Assembly: GCF_026212465.1 (NCBI RefSeq)
Contig: NC_080053.1
Location: forward strand, 5,271,287 to 5,335,286
From: Amaranthus tricolor
Taxonomy: Eukaryota; Streptophyta; Magnoliopsida; Caryophyllales; Amaranthaceae
Direction of reading: 5' to 3'
Length of the DNA stretch: 64,000 nucleotides
The notes under the pieces were generated by a model. It was not told the DNA's origin. It did no database searches and worked only from the letters and a program-made list of their open reading frames with translations. The translations under genes and the position numbers were made by a program. Position 1 is the stretch's first letter, and every line of letters starts with the position of its first letter. Positions 46,885 to 58,400 of the stretch are shown in pieces.

Positions 46885-47008
46885 TGTCTGAAAAATAAAA
46901 AAAAAACACTTTTCCACGTGGACGGTATTGTGGGAAATACTTTCCCAAATTATGTAAAGTGAGAATTTTTTTTTTACGCAATATTCTGGGAATTAGCTCA
47001 TTATAACA

Positions 47009-48053
47009 CCCCGTTAATATATCGATAAAAAAATTAATTATTTAATAAATAGTTAGTCGATTAAATTTCTTTTTAATAATTATTTGAGCATACTTTTGTT
47101 GTGGGCGTGTTTCGTCGCGTAACAAGCTTATCGCGTAACGAATTTTGTGTCTAACAAAACAATAAAGTAATTAAAGTAAATTAAAAAAATAAAAATGCGA
47201 AAGTGAAGGGATGGAGGCCGGTCACATGGAATTTGAGAAGGAGTTACATGATTTCGTGTAATTAAAATAATGGCAAGATTTATGGTATTAAATAAGGACC
47301 ATTATTTTTATAATTTATGAAGAAATTTATCTTTGAAAGGTCGCCTAATGCTTTTGATTACACAAAAAAAATCAGAAAATTTCTTCACTTTTGTTTCATA
47401 ATTTTGGCTACAAGAGGGAAGAAGAGAGAAAAAAGAGAAAAAAAAACCTTGGATTTATTTTGGGTGTTCACTTGTTCTAAATTCAACCTTTAATCCTTGA
47501 AAATTGTAAGTTATTAATCCGTTATTGTTTTAAAAAATTTTAGTTTGTTAAAAGAATTTTATTCATAAGCATTATTTTTAATTTATATAGTTTTTTTCAT
47601 GACATATAATTCATTAACAAAATTTAATTTTGTTAGAAGGGTTGTGTTCATACATTTAATTGATGAGGTTTATGAAATTATAATTCTATAACAAAATCTC
47701 CATTTATTAAAAGAATTATGTGTGCACATTTATTTATTTTTAGTTATCACAAATTATGATTATTTAGCAAAATTTCAATTTGCTAGAAGGATCATGTTCA
47801 TGGCTTTAATTTTTTATACATAAAGAAAAAAATATACTTATATGTATCTATATATTTGATAATTGATGGGAATATATATTTAATGATTATTTATATTTTG
47901 TTTTGGTTTTGTGAATATGTTAAAGTTTTAGTTGATTTCATTTTTGAAAGTTAATAGTGATAGTGAATGTTGATTATGTATAATGTGTTGTTGATTGAAT
48001 CATTGAATTATAAAAAAAATAGATTAAAGGAATTTAATTATTTAAATAAAATA

Positions 48054-48119
<66 letters not shown>

Positions 48120-48771
48120 CTGGACAGTAGCTTTTTCTCTCGGCAGGTGCGACTCAAACCCCGAATTTAAGTGCGTTATGTTGTCGTATCGCTCAATAAT
48201 GCCATCAACAGTCATTTAAACGCTAAAATTAATTAAAAATAGTAAATGGGTGTTAAAAATTATGAAATTTGGTGCCCAACGTAATTGATACCTTCCGGAC
48301 GCAATGGTGAAGTCGGATTTTCTGTTTGAATTTTCAAAACTTTCCAAAAAGGCCAATAAAGTCACTGGTTGTATTTTGATGTTAGGAAATTATTGAGATT
48401 AGAATTTAATAATTTAAAATTATGAATTTAGTGATGCCTTGGTAGTATAAAGTGGATTGAATGTGTAAATACGTACTAATACGTGATTTTTTTGTATGGG
48501 TGTTTGTGTTAGGACCTCAATTCATAAGAGGTTGAGATTTCATTCGTGAAGTGATTTGATTTGATTTATCGTGCTACCAAGGTACATGCTTAAACCATAC
48601 TTTTGTAATTGGTTATGTAAAGTAATGTTGTTTTCATTCTATGATGTGAGTTGTATATCACTTAAGGCTTAGACCCCTCAAATAATTTCAAAGGAGTCAA
48701 AGGTTGAAATTGAGGATGATTGTGTTTACTAACCTATGGGTTTACAACATTGGACTTGAAATTATTATCAT
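47009..48771. other. LTR body left of the hAT insertion, with (AAT)n tract
   Basis: Part of the solo LTR described at 43355. No gene. 48053-48119 is a pure AAT microsatellite of about 22 units; the apparent poly-Asn frame over it is an artefact. Confidence 0.7.
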
Positions 48772-50276
48772 TAGGGGTGTTCAAAACCGGATACCGGGTC
48801 GACCCGGATACGGAAAACCGGGTACCGGGTACCCATTTTTTCGGATACCTAAAATTGTGATCTGGTTCCGACCCGGTTTAAACCGGGTACCCGGAATTCG
48901 GGTATCCGGTTTAAACCGGGTCGGAAACCGAATACCCGATTTTGTTAAAAACTTTTTTTTTTTTTCCTTATTTCTTTTAACATTTTTTTTATATATAATT
49001 CAAATACTAAATCTCTATAAATACTTAACTTAATTAGTCATAAACTATTAAAATACAACCATTAGTTAATTGAAATACAACCATAATTCCATAAACTCAT
49101 AAAGTTACACATCTAAGATCTAACTATTAAAAAACTAAAAGCAAGCGATTAAAATTTATAAGTTGAAACTTCAAGCTCCATTAATCATCTTCAACGACGT
49201 CAAGGGTTTCATCGATTATGACCTACCAATTGAAAAGAGATTATCAATTATCATTATCATCATAAATTCATAATGTACAAGTTATATATAAAATAGAATA
49301 TTAAAGTAGAATTCAGTTACCAATTATCATCATAAATTCATAATGTACAAGTTATATATTAATTAGCATTACCATCTTCACAATCAATTACCAATCTAGT
49401 GAATCTACCATCATCATATACAAGCAGAATTCAGTTATATATAATCTACCATCATCATATACATCAAAAACATTAGCATTTGAATTTGAATTTGAAGTTG
49501 AATAAATATCAGAATTTGAATTCAAAATATTACATTAGCATTTAAGTCAAACAAATATCAGAATCAAATATCAAAGATAAATGGCAAAATAAAAACGATA
49601 AAGAGCTACCGAAAATCCAGATGGTGGTGGGTAAAAATCCATGTAGATCTTCAACTTAAAATTGTAAAGAGGGTCTGAAAATAAATTGAACAAAAAAAAT
49701 ATCAGAATTTGAATTCAAAATATTAAAAATAAAGTTAAAAACAACTAAAATTAGGAATAAGACTTAAAATTTAAGTAAAATACTTAAATAGTTGTGAAGA
49801 AGATGAAGAAGTCGACTGACACTATGAAGAAGAAGAAGACTGATTACTCAAGTCTGAAGATGGTGATGAAGGACGAAGATGGTGATGAACTGATGATTCG
49901 ATGAAGGACGGCTCTGAATCTCTGATTTATGATGAATTGATGATGATGAAGATTGAAGAAGGGGACGGCGCTGAATGAAGGTTTCTTGAAGCTGCTCCTT
50001 CAATTAGGTTTTCAAATGAAGGGGACGACGCTGAACCTGAAATTAGGTTTCGTGATGCCTCATTTTAATTTTTTTTTTAAAATAATAAACCGGATACCGG
50101 GTATCCGGATTTATAAAAATGGTATCCGGATCCGACCCGGTATTCGGATTTATAAATCGGGTACCCGGTCCGGAATATACGGTTTTGGCAATTCGGCTTA
50201 AGTATCCGGCTTTAACAACCGGATGCCGGATATTCCGGATCGGATATTTCGGATCGGGTTTTTTTGAACACCCCTA
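48772..50276. mobile_element. Non-autonomous hAT element (CCGG-motif type)
   Basis: 1505 bp, ends TAGGGGTGTTCAAAA and inverted TTTTGAACACCCCTA, with a perfect 8-bp duplication ATTATCAT (48764-48771, 50277-50284). The first ~160 and last ~190 bases are packed with short words ACCCGG, CCGGATA and CGGGTA. The interior is AT-rich with ATGATGAA runs and has no transposase. Confidence 0.9.
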
Positions 50277-51312
50277 ATTATCATTATCGTTCCCATGGCA
50301 GTTTTGGATCATTACGGTCACTATAGGGGTATGCATACTTTACCTATGACGACCCGAACAGGACGGGCAACGACATGAATTAGGACTTGAATAGTCAAAT
50401 ATGACATCTAGACTATTAGAATCTTTGCATGTTAGGATGAACTAATTGCTTGTATGTAACCTGTATAATGCACTACATGAAGTCTCTGACGTGTACTACT
50501 TTATGTTCTTTGGAACGTGCTATGTTGTTGTCATTCAACAACTAGCAGGTTGACTTGCAGGTGGGACTGGTGCGTGAGAAACGAAATAATAGAAACTGTA
50601 ATTGAGCTGACTATCGCACCCAGAATTTTATTATTTGTCAAATGAACTTTAACATGTTTCCTATCGCAAGTAGGCTTTTATTTTGGACATTAATTAGTTT
50701 TAACGAGGCCAGTAGGTTCTCAAGTTGTAAACTTTAAGACTTTCGCTGATTTGTTATTTCCATTTTTACTTATTTAATTATTTATCACTAGAACGTCATG
50801 GATCCTAGAAACGATTTAACTTAATTATTCGATGTGTGACCCGAAATTCATATTTACATGTGAATATCTAGTTCACTTTAACTCGGACTATTACCTGAAT
50901 ATTTAATTTACTTATTGACATATTCACACATATTATGATAAGAGTCGGTTGTTCTTGATGAGAAATATTAGGTTTATAATCAAGAATGATGGATAAATAT
51001 TTTGACTCTTTGATTGTCCTTATTATAGAACTTTTCACACTTTGAGCTAAAAAAGAAATCAATTTATTTTAACTTTCAGTTCCAAGATAATGATAACGTA
51101 TTTCTTTATTTTTAATGGGTTTAACATGATCTTTCATTACTATATCAAATTTTACAATCATTTCACTCAATTCTAAGAAATTATCATTACTATCTTGATA
51201 AAGGTTTTCATTAGATCGTTCCTTTAAAAGCCAAATTATGAGTAGCAAGAAATTTCATAGTTGGAAATATTCTTGTTAAAACTTTCTTCCAACAATCTCT
51301 CTCTCTCTTTTG

Positions 51313-52740
51313 TAGGGCTGCACACGGTCCGGTCTGGTCTGGTTTGACAGAAAAATCAGACCAGACCAGATATTCCGGTCTGGAAATTTTCCAGACCAGA
51401 CCAGACCAGTCAAGAGACCAGACCAGACCGTTCTAGAACGGTCTGGTCTGGTCTGGTCTACGGTTTTTTTTTTTTGTATTTTTTTAATTGAGTGAGAATC
51501 TAAGATAAACGATAATCTGTAAACAAAATACATTACGAGTAAAGGACTGAAACTGAGTAATTCCAATCAACAATTACTTACAAGCAATTACTTACATCAA
51601 CAATCATCAACAATCTATTCAGTATACAAAGACTACAAGCAATTACTTACATTACGAGTAAAGGACTGAAACTGAGTAATTCCAATCAACAATCATCATC
51701 ATCAACAAGCAATTACTTACATTACTTACAAGGAAAAATTCGAAAACAAGCAATATCAAAGACTACAATCATCATCAACTAAAATTCGAAAACAAGCAAT
51801 ATCAAGAAAAATTCGAAAACAATCATCATCAAAGACTACAAGCAATTACCCAAAACATGATTCACCTATTGAAGATCAAAAATCCATCTACTGAAGATTC
51901 ACCTACTGAAGATCGAAATATCAAGAACAAGGAAAATCGAAATATCAACTACAAGCAATATCACCTATTCGAAAACAAGGAAAAAAACTACAAGATTCAT
52001 CACTTGAAATTCGAAATATCAAGAACAACACTACAAATCCATCTACTGAAGATCAAAAACAAGAAAAATCCAAACAACACTACAAACGAAAGTACGAAAG
52101 TATGAAAGTAAGAAAAATCCATCTACAAATTCGAAACAAATAAAACAGAAGGCTTGAAAAAACCCTAAAAAATCAAAAAATCAACCAATATACTTACATT
52201 ACGAGATTCTACACTTGATTCCGTGGTGACTGCGGAGATTGGAGAATGAAGATTGGAGGAGGAGCGTCGAAGCCTCGAAGAAGCACAACCACTGTCGACT
52301 GTCGAAGACTTGAAGCCTCGAAGGAGGCGACTGGCGAGGAATTAGAGAGGAGGCGAGGAATGAGAGAGGAGGCGAGGAATGAGAGAGGAGGCGAATCAGA
52401 GAGGCGAGGAATCAGAGAGGAGAGGAGGAAGAGAGGAGAATGTGAATCGCGATTTTTGAAATGCAGAATTGGAGATGGAGGGCGGAGGCAGTAGGCAGAG
52501 GCCAGGAGTTGACGAGTGACGACTAATTGCCCTAACCCTAATCTCTTAAAATTTTATTTTAATACGGTTTTCCGGTCCGGTCTGGTCTGAAAATTTTAAA
52601 ACCGGGACCGGACCGTTTTGGAATACGGTCTGAAAAAAAAAACCAGACCAGACCATTTAGACCGTAGACCAGACCAAATATTAAATTTACGGTTTGGTCC
52701 GGTTTGGTTTACGGTTTAGACCAAATCGTGTTCAGCCCTA
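51313..52740. mobile_element. Non-autonomous hAT element (GGTCTGGTCTGG type)
   Basis: 1428 bp, ends TAGGGCTGCACACGG and inverted CGTGTTCAGCCCTA, with a perfect 8-bp duplication CTCTTTTG (51305-51312, 52741-52748). About 160 bp at the left and 190 bp at the right are made of CCAGACCAGAC/GGTCTGGTC words. The interior has low-complexity ATCAACAAGCAATTAC repeats and a GAGAGGAGGCGAGGA tract; frames over them are not genes. Confidence 0.92.
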
Positions 52741-53526
52741 CTCTTTTGTAATTTCTTCTTGTAAGTTTTATCAATTGTTTCACTTTTAGACAACCGTACT
52801 CTTAACTCATTCCAATTCATCATATTATTCATATGCTCAACACTATTTTTATGTTGTTTAAGTCTTTTACTACTATGCTTTCAATCACGTCAACCATCAT
52901 TTGCTAACAAACTTTTATTACTTGTTGATTGTTGATTTGAACAACTTGCAACAAAAGTAAAATGCTTTATCACTAGTTTTAGAATAAATATGCCATTTAT
53001 CATTAATCTCACCATTACTCAACTTTCTAAAAAAAAAAAGAGAATATGAAAAATGTCTATTGCTTGTATCAATAGCTTATTCAAGGTTCAATTCTCTTAT
53101 AGGCTCTTTCTCCACTAAAATGTCTCTTAAGCATTTATCCAGATTGAGAAAATTTGCAGGATCATAAAAATTCAAAAAAATAAGTCCTTGTTCATCATCA
53201 ATAATATGATTAGTAAGACTAATTTGATCTACATCATCATCAACAATAATATTTGACAAATTTGGCGAATCAATTAGAACAACATTTATCACATCATTTA
53301 ATCGATCGGAACATCATTTGACATATCATTTGGTAAATCAATTTGAACATTGTTTGGCATATCAGCATACACAACATTAGGCACATCATTATGATATATT
53401 GGTAAATTAGTCTCGATTGGGCATCGTTAGATTCATTCGGGCGTTTTATTTCATTACTGTCCAACCACCTAACCTCACATCGACTGTCCCGTCAAATATC
53501 CACCCGCCTCGCCCCATATTTATAAT

Positions 53527-53868
53527 GTATTACTTTCTCTATTTCATATTACTTACAACATTAAAAGATAATGCAATATTCATTCATTATATTCTAATTT
53601 GTGATTAAATTTTTAATCTATAAATTAAATATATAGTCAAGTGGGATCTTATTTGATTCATCTCAATGTAAAGATTATTAATGTAACATTTTTATTATAC
53701 ATAATTAAAAATTATAAAAAGTAATAATAGCCTTTACATCTAGACGAATCAAATAAGATTGTACTTAACTAAATTTAAATTTATAGATTAAGAATTATAT
53801 ACAAATTAAAACTAAAACGTGAATAGTATTCAAAAAGCAAATGAGACGTTAATGGGAGGGAGTATATT
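53527..53868. mobile_element. Stowaway-like MITE
   Basis: Left TACTTTCTCTATTTCATATT and right end (reverse complement TACTCCCTCCCATTAACGTC) with TA borders. Its right part shares AGTATTCAAAAAGCAAATGAGAC with the MITE at 55983, so both belong to one family. Confidence 0.6.
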
Positions 53869-54600
53869 CTTATAAAACTATTGACAAAAGTTAAGAATAT
53901 AAATTTTATTTTATTTTATTGTATGGTTTAAACAAACTTAGATATATAATTAAATTTGTAAAGATTTATAGAGTTTATAATGTGGACTTGGAGTAAAAGT
54001 GAGGTGGGGATAAGGGTGTATACCCATGATGGGTATACCCGGCTAATTGATCATTGTAGGTATGGATAATTTTGAATGCATACTTAGGTGGACATACGTA
54101 GGTATTAAAATTTTACCCACTATGGGTTATGGTTAGGTGGTAAATATAAAAATTTTACCCAATTAAAAAACCTCAAAATTAACAACTATATTTGAGTAAT
54201 TGGTTGATTGATCAAAATTTAACAATCTAAAACAAATATTTAATAGCACCATTGATTAATACATTGTTCCAACCTTAGAAATGACTTGCTACAAATTATA
54301 ACGACTTTTAATTTTAACATATCAAAGGCTATGAAAATAAAATAAAGGCTGAAGAAGTGAGTGAGTGAATCCAGTGGACCCAAATATAAAAAGAAAACAG
54401 GATCCGTGGGGAAAGAGAAATGCAAGTAAATGAAGGCATAACAATTAACATCATCAACAAAGAAAGACAGTTAAAAGTATACTAAGAAAGTGAGATGAGC
54501 AATGTGGAACAATCTCCTCTTTAACACTTACCTAACACAATACCTACCTAACAAATACCATTCTCTTATTTACATCTAACTCTCTTCTATATTTCTAACA
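53869..54600. other. Intergenic, upstream region of CHIL
   Basis: AT-rich; a TATACCCATGATGGGTATACC inverted repeat lies near 54020. Short frames have no domain. The last part must contain the CHIL promoter, with no clear TATA box. Confidence 0.35.
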
Positions 54601-54694
54601 TACAACATTACACTTATCTTTCATACCATCATCAATCATCATCAAATCTTACTCTTCTTTCTCTTCTCTTCTTCAGCTCCTAAGTTGTTCATCA

Positions 54695-54964
54695 GTAAGT
54701 TATTTCTTTCACTTTACTTTTATCATTTAGAGATCTTAGACCCAATCCATTAAAGCTTAAAGCATACTCCTATTATACATTTTTCTTTACGGGCCGACTA
54801 AATTAGAGACTGTCTCTTACAAAAATTGTGTTATCATTTTTGTTGTTTTCATGTTTATAATAATGTACTATACCATCATCATCATCATCAAACCGCTCTT
54901 GATGAAAAGTGGATGAAAATTAATTAATTTATACTTAAATTGATCATGATTATTTAGAGGGTTT

Positions 54965-55048
<84 letters not shown>

Positions 55049-55450
55049 TTATATATTTATATATATATATAAATGAATATTTAATGTTTTAAGTGTTCTC
55101 ATGAAAAAAAATCCATAAATAATTTGTTAAACATTTATTACAAAAAATCGAGTATGCGTTCACTTCAATTAAATCTAATTTAATTCAGATATGTATAATT
55201 ATATATCGAATTTTATCTTATTTGGAGAGCAAGTATAACTTTCATGAAAACGTCCTAGGTACTTGTCTCACTTAGTCATTGATTTTTTTTCCCACCTTTC
55301 TATATAAGGAAAAAACTTAAAATTTTAGTATGTCTAAACAACAAATGTTCCAATTATAGGAACGTACCAAATACTTGTATTAGTAATTGCTTTAACATCA
55401 TAATTATTTTGTTTAATAGAATTTAATTAGAATTTTCCATCATGTTGCAG
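54695..55450 (+). other. 5'-UTR intron of CHIL
   Basis: The donor GTAAGT at 54695 and the acceptor GTTGCAG ending at 55450 bracket a 756-bp intron just before the start codon region. It contains an (AT)n microsatellite at 54970-55040. Confidence 0.6.
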
Positions 55451-55464
55451 TGGTAAACGAAGTG

Positions 55465-58400
55465 ATGGTAGATGATATTGCTTTTTCGCCTGAAGTTACA
55501 TTGACTAAAACGCTGCCTCTAATGGGTTATGGTAAGAGATTCTCTTTTGTTAAGCCGTTTTTATTATTAGTATAGAAGCTCGTGCTCTGTACGAAAATAG
55601 GGATGACAATTCAGTCGGAATATGGCTTTGAGCTAGTCCGATTCGAATTCGAGGAAAGAAATATCTTATTTTGAATCCGATTATATGGTTTGGGCCCGAT
55701 TTAGAACGGACTGGAGTTGGACCTCATAAAAAATCTGATACTCCGACCCAACTCTGATACGACCCTGACTCCGACTTTGCTCGGCCCGACACCCGACTTG
55801 GAATTTGAATTTGAGCCATTTTTAAATTTGAACAAATTTAAACGAATATTCAAAATAAAATGATAATAAGTTTATATAAACCAAATTTGCAACCTTGATA
55901 TCTTAGTTATAGATTAAATGTCGAATTCAAGTAAAAAGTCTAAACTCGATTTAAGTTTCATATTAAGTCAAGTACACAAATACTCCCTCCAATTCACTAC
56001 TAATGTGCCATTTTCTTTTTGCACTCTATCCAATGCACTTATTTAATCCTTAATATCTCTAATTGTGTTTTAATTTATGAAAAGTTCATATAAATAATCC
56101 TTGCATTGAGACAAATCAAACAAGATCGCACATGATTATGTTTTAATTTATAGATTAATAATAAAATACAAATTAAGAGTAAGAGATGAATAGTATTCAA
56201 AAAGCAAATGAGACATTAGTAGTGAATCGGAGGAAGTATCAATTAACATTACAATATTCAAAGTTTTAAACGCAATGTCTTTAGTTTCATAATTGAATAT
56301 TAAAAGAGAGATAGTGTGAATTATAGAAAGGTTGTTAAAAGCACGATTTTAATTTAAAATAAAAACAACTCTCAGAATCATGTCTTATGATTGAATTGTA
56401 GAATCGAATGGTTCAAGAATTTTACAAAAATATGTAGTTTTAATTGCTTATGTATATTGTTTAGCCATTTTTATTGTAAAATAACAATTAAAATTTATTT
56501 AATATTTTAAATCTTTGTTATTATTAAAAAAATACATATATATACTTCTTATTTGTTTTTTTCTTTTATTTTTATGAATTGATAAACATAAAAAGATATA
56601 CAATAATTATATAATCAATATTTGAGTAAAACAAACACACCAAACAGATACAATAACAAGATCTTTAGTAAATTAAGCAACGCCAAATAGAGCGAACTTG
56701 TAATAGGTTTATGAAATCCACATTATAATGTAAGAGTTTTAAAGCCCTAATAATTTCAAAACAACAAATGAAAAAACTCAACAATTTACGGTCAGTAACA
56801 CCAAATGAAAACCAAGCCTCAACTAGCAATCTAGATAAAAAATGCTCCAAGGTAGCAATAATTTCCATTAAAAACTAAGAGTCACACTTCCCACACGTTA
56901 TGTTCAAAAAATAGTGTTATTATGGTCAAGAGTCTCTATTTAATAAAAAGCAAATCAGTAGAAATTAGAGACCTGAGAAGTTGATTGGGTGATCTAATGC
57001 CCAATTTAGCATTTTTATGGAGTATTTTTATAATCATGTAAAATCGGTAGAATTGTACGATTTTAGTTGAAGATTCTATACGATTCTAATGATTTTAATT
57101 ATAATTATAGGATTTGAAAGACATGTTTCATTGTTAAGTAGTATTTCGCAGACCACTCTATTAGTTTTTTAAGCTTTTAAATTATTAGTATAGTATCGAT
57201 AAGAATAAAGCTTGATAATGATCCGAACTCTGTTGGAGGCCCGAGAGTCCGAAACGGAGCAAAATTGAAGTATGCATAATCCAACTCTGAATGGAGGTGG
57301 ACTAAAAAATTTAATTTGAGTTTTATTCGAAGCAAAATCGAAGGTTGGATAAGTCGAGTCCGACCCATTGCGATCTCTAAATCACTTAAAGCTTCTCCGA
57401 TCCATTACTCTAACTCCTTCCTCTCATGAGCACCATGCTCCCTCTAATGACCTTCAAAGACTCACCACTAGCTTTGAAAGTGCATCCATCAGTGTCTAAC
57501 GTACCTAGTGAAATAAGATTCCTCTCAAGCTTAGGAACATACCTCAAATCACCAAGCCTTCTCTTGACACCATCATATGTCTCCTATACCTTCCACCTTT
57601 ACCCTCTCATCATTTGGCAAAGTGATAAGGCCTCCATCACACAAACTAAGCTTAGCAAATTTTTCCTTCTCACAAGAAATGTGGATTAAGCTATAGAAGT
57701 CAATTACCGATTTCTTACTATAAATCGCTCCCCCTTCAACGAGAAGAGCTCCATCATAGTCACCCTCATCATCAATAAAGCCTAGAACGATATCTCCGCT
57801 AGTCTCAACATCTTTCCTACCACCATCCCTTAAGTTCCTCATCCTCTTGAGGTCTTCCTTCACCTCTTTGCACATTATTTGAATGTGCCCCTTCTTTCTT
57901 ACAATAGTAATACTTTTTGTTACTGAAGTCACTCCTCCCTTGATACTTACTCCTTCGCAACGCTTCTTCTTGGTTTTCCCTCTAATACAACCCTTACTAT
58001 ACAAGCCCTTTCCACATTCTTCTCTTCCCCCTTCACATCTTACCATGAATCTATCATGCTCTTTCAATGTAGGCAATGCTTGATTAGTAGATATAGACTC
58101 CCTCCCAATGACAAATGTTTGAACTATGTTTATATAGCTCTTAAGAAGGGATGGCAAAATAAGAAGGGCTTTCTTCTCATCGGAAAGCTTCTCATCCGCA
58201 TTCAATAATTGACACACAAGTTTGTTGAATGTCTTGATGTGGTCTTGCATAGTAGTATCATCCTCCTTCTTGAGATTGTACAACTTCCACCTCAAGCAAA
58301 GTTTTTTAATAAGAGACTTTGAAGCATACACTGCTTGAATCTTCTTCAACAACACACCGAGATCGGTCTCTTTCAAGTAGTTGTACTTGATTTAGGGTGT

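Larger units (their letters stand above)
43362..46999 (+). mobile_element. MULE-B: non-autonomous Mutator-like element carrying a PMD gene
   Basis: The 3638-bp element starts GAGTCTATTCCCACAATATT and ends in the inverted AATATTCTGGGAATTAGCTC. It is flanked by a perfect 9-bp duplication ATTATAACA (43353-43361, 47000-47008), the Mutator signature. Both ends include CCGTCCACGT further inside. The only gene is the PMD gene; there is no transposase. Subterminal regions carry seven palindromes. It landed across the first bases of the solo LTR. Confidence 0.9.
43355..50895. mobile_element. Solo LTR (~2.4 kb net) inserted in the hAT pseudogene, itself interrupted twice
   Basis: The hAT reading frame is cut at TGAAT, present at 43350-43354 and 50896-50900 as a 5-bp duplication. 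The inserted DNA begins TATAACA (43355-43361), continues CCCCGTTAATATATCG at 47009, and ends CGGACTATTACC. Removing MULE-B and the hAT at 48772 with their duplications leaves about 2380 bp. The start matches the common TGTAACACCCC LTR start with one G-to-A change. It contains an AAT microsatellite. No internal coding region. Confidence 0.7.
42095..53292 (-). pseudogene. hAT-superfamily transposase (ZMYM1/DUF4371-like), split by nested insertions
   Basis: Pieces on the minus strand, in order. 53292 to about 52749: ...[32 protein letters not shown] and the TTF-type [10 protein letters not shown]. 51304-50901: LAQSVKSSIIRTIKESKYLS, LDYKPNISHQEQPTL and CVNMSISKLNI (DUF4371). 43349-42095: EYFLELLEVNDTSRLGIFVE, later ASLKSRFEQL-like TSLKSRFEQLKHFENIFGYL, and the dimerization end AERSFSKLKLTKTYMSSSMS. 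Many stops and frameshifts are present. Insertions separating the pieces are a solo LTR and a non-autonomous hAT. The order and spacing match hAT transposases of the zinc finger MYM-type 1-like group. Confidence 0.8.

Noticed and set aside
47967..48170. Frame with about 22 consecutive Asn
   Set aside because: It is the AAT microsatellite inside the solo LTR.
52246..52494. Arg/Glu-rich frame
   Set aside because: Formed by GAGAGGAGGCGAGGA repeats in the interior of the non-autonomous hAT element.
54011..54042. TATACCCATGATGGGTATACC as a regulatory operator
   Set aside because: Short AT-rich palindrome in intergenic repeat-like DNA; nothing links it to CHIL expression.
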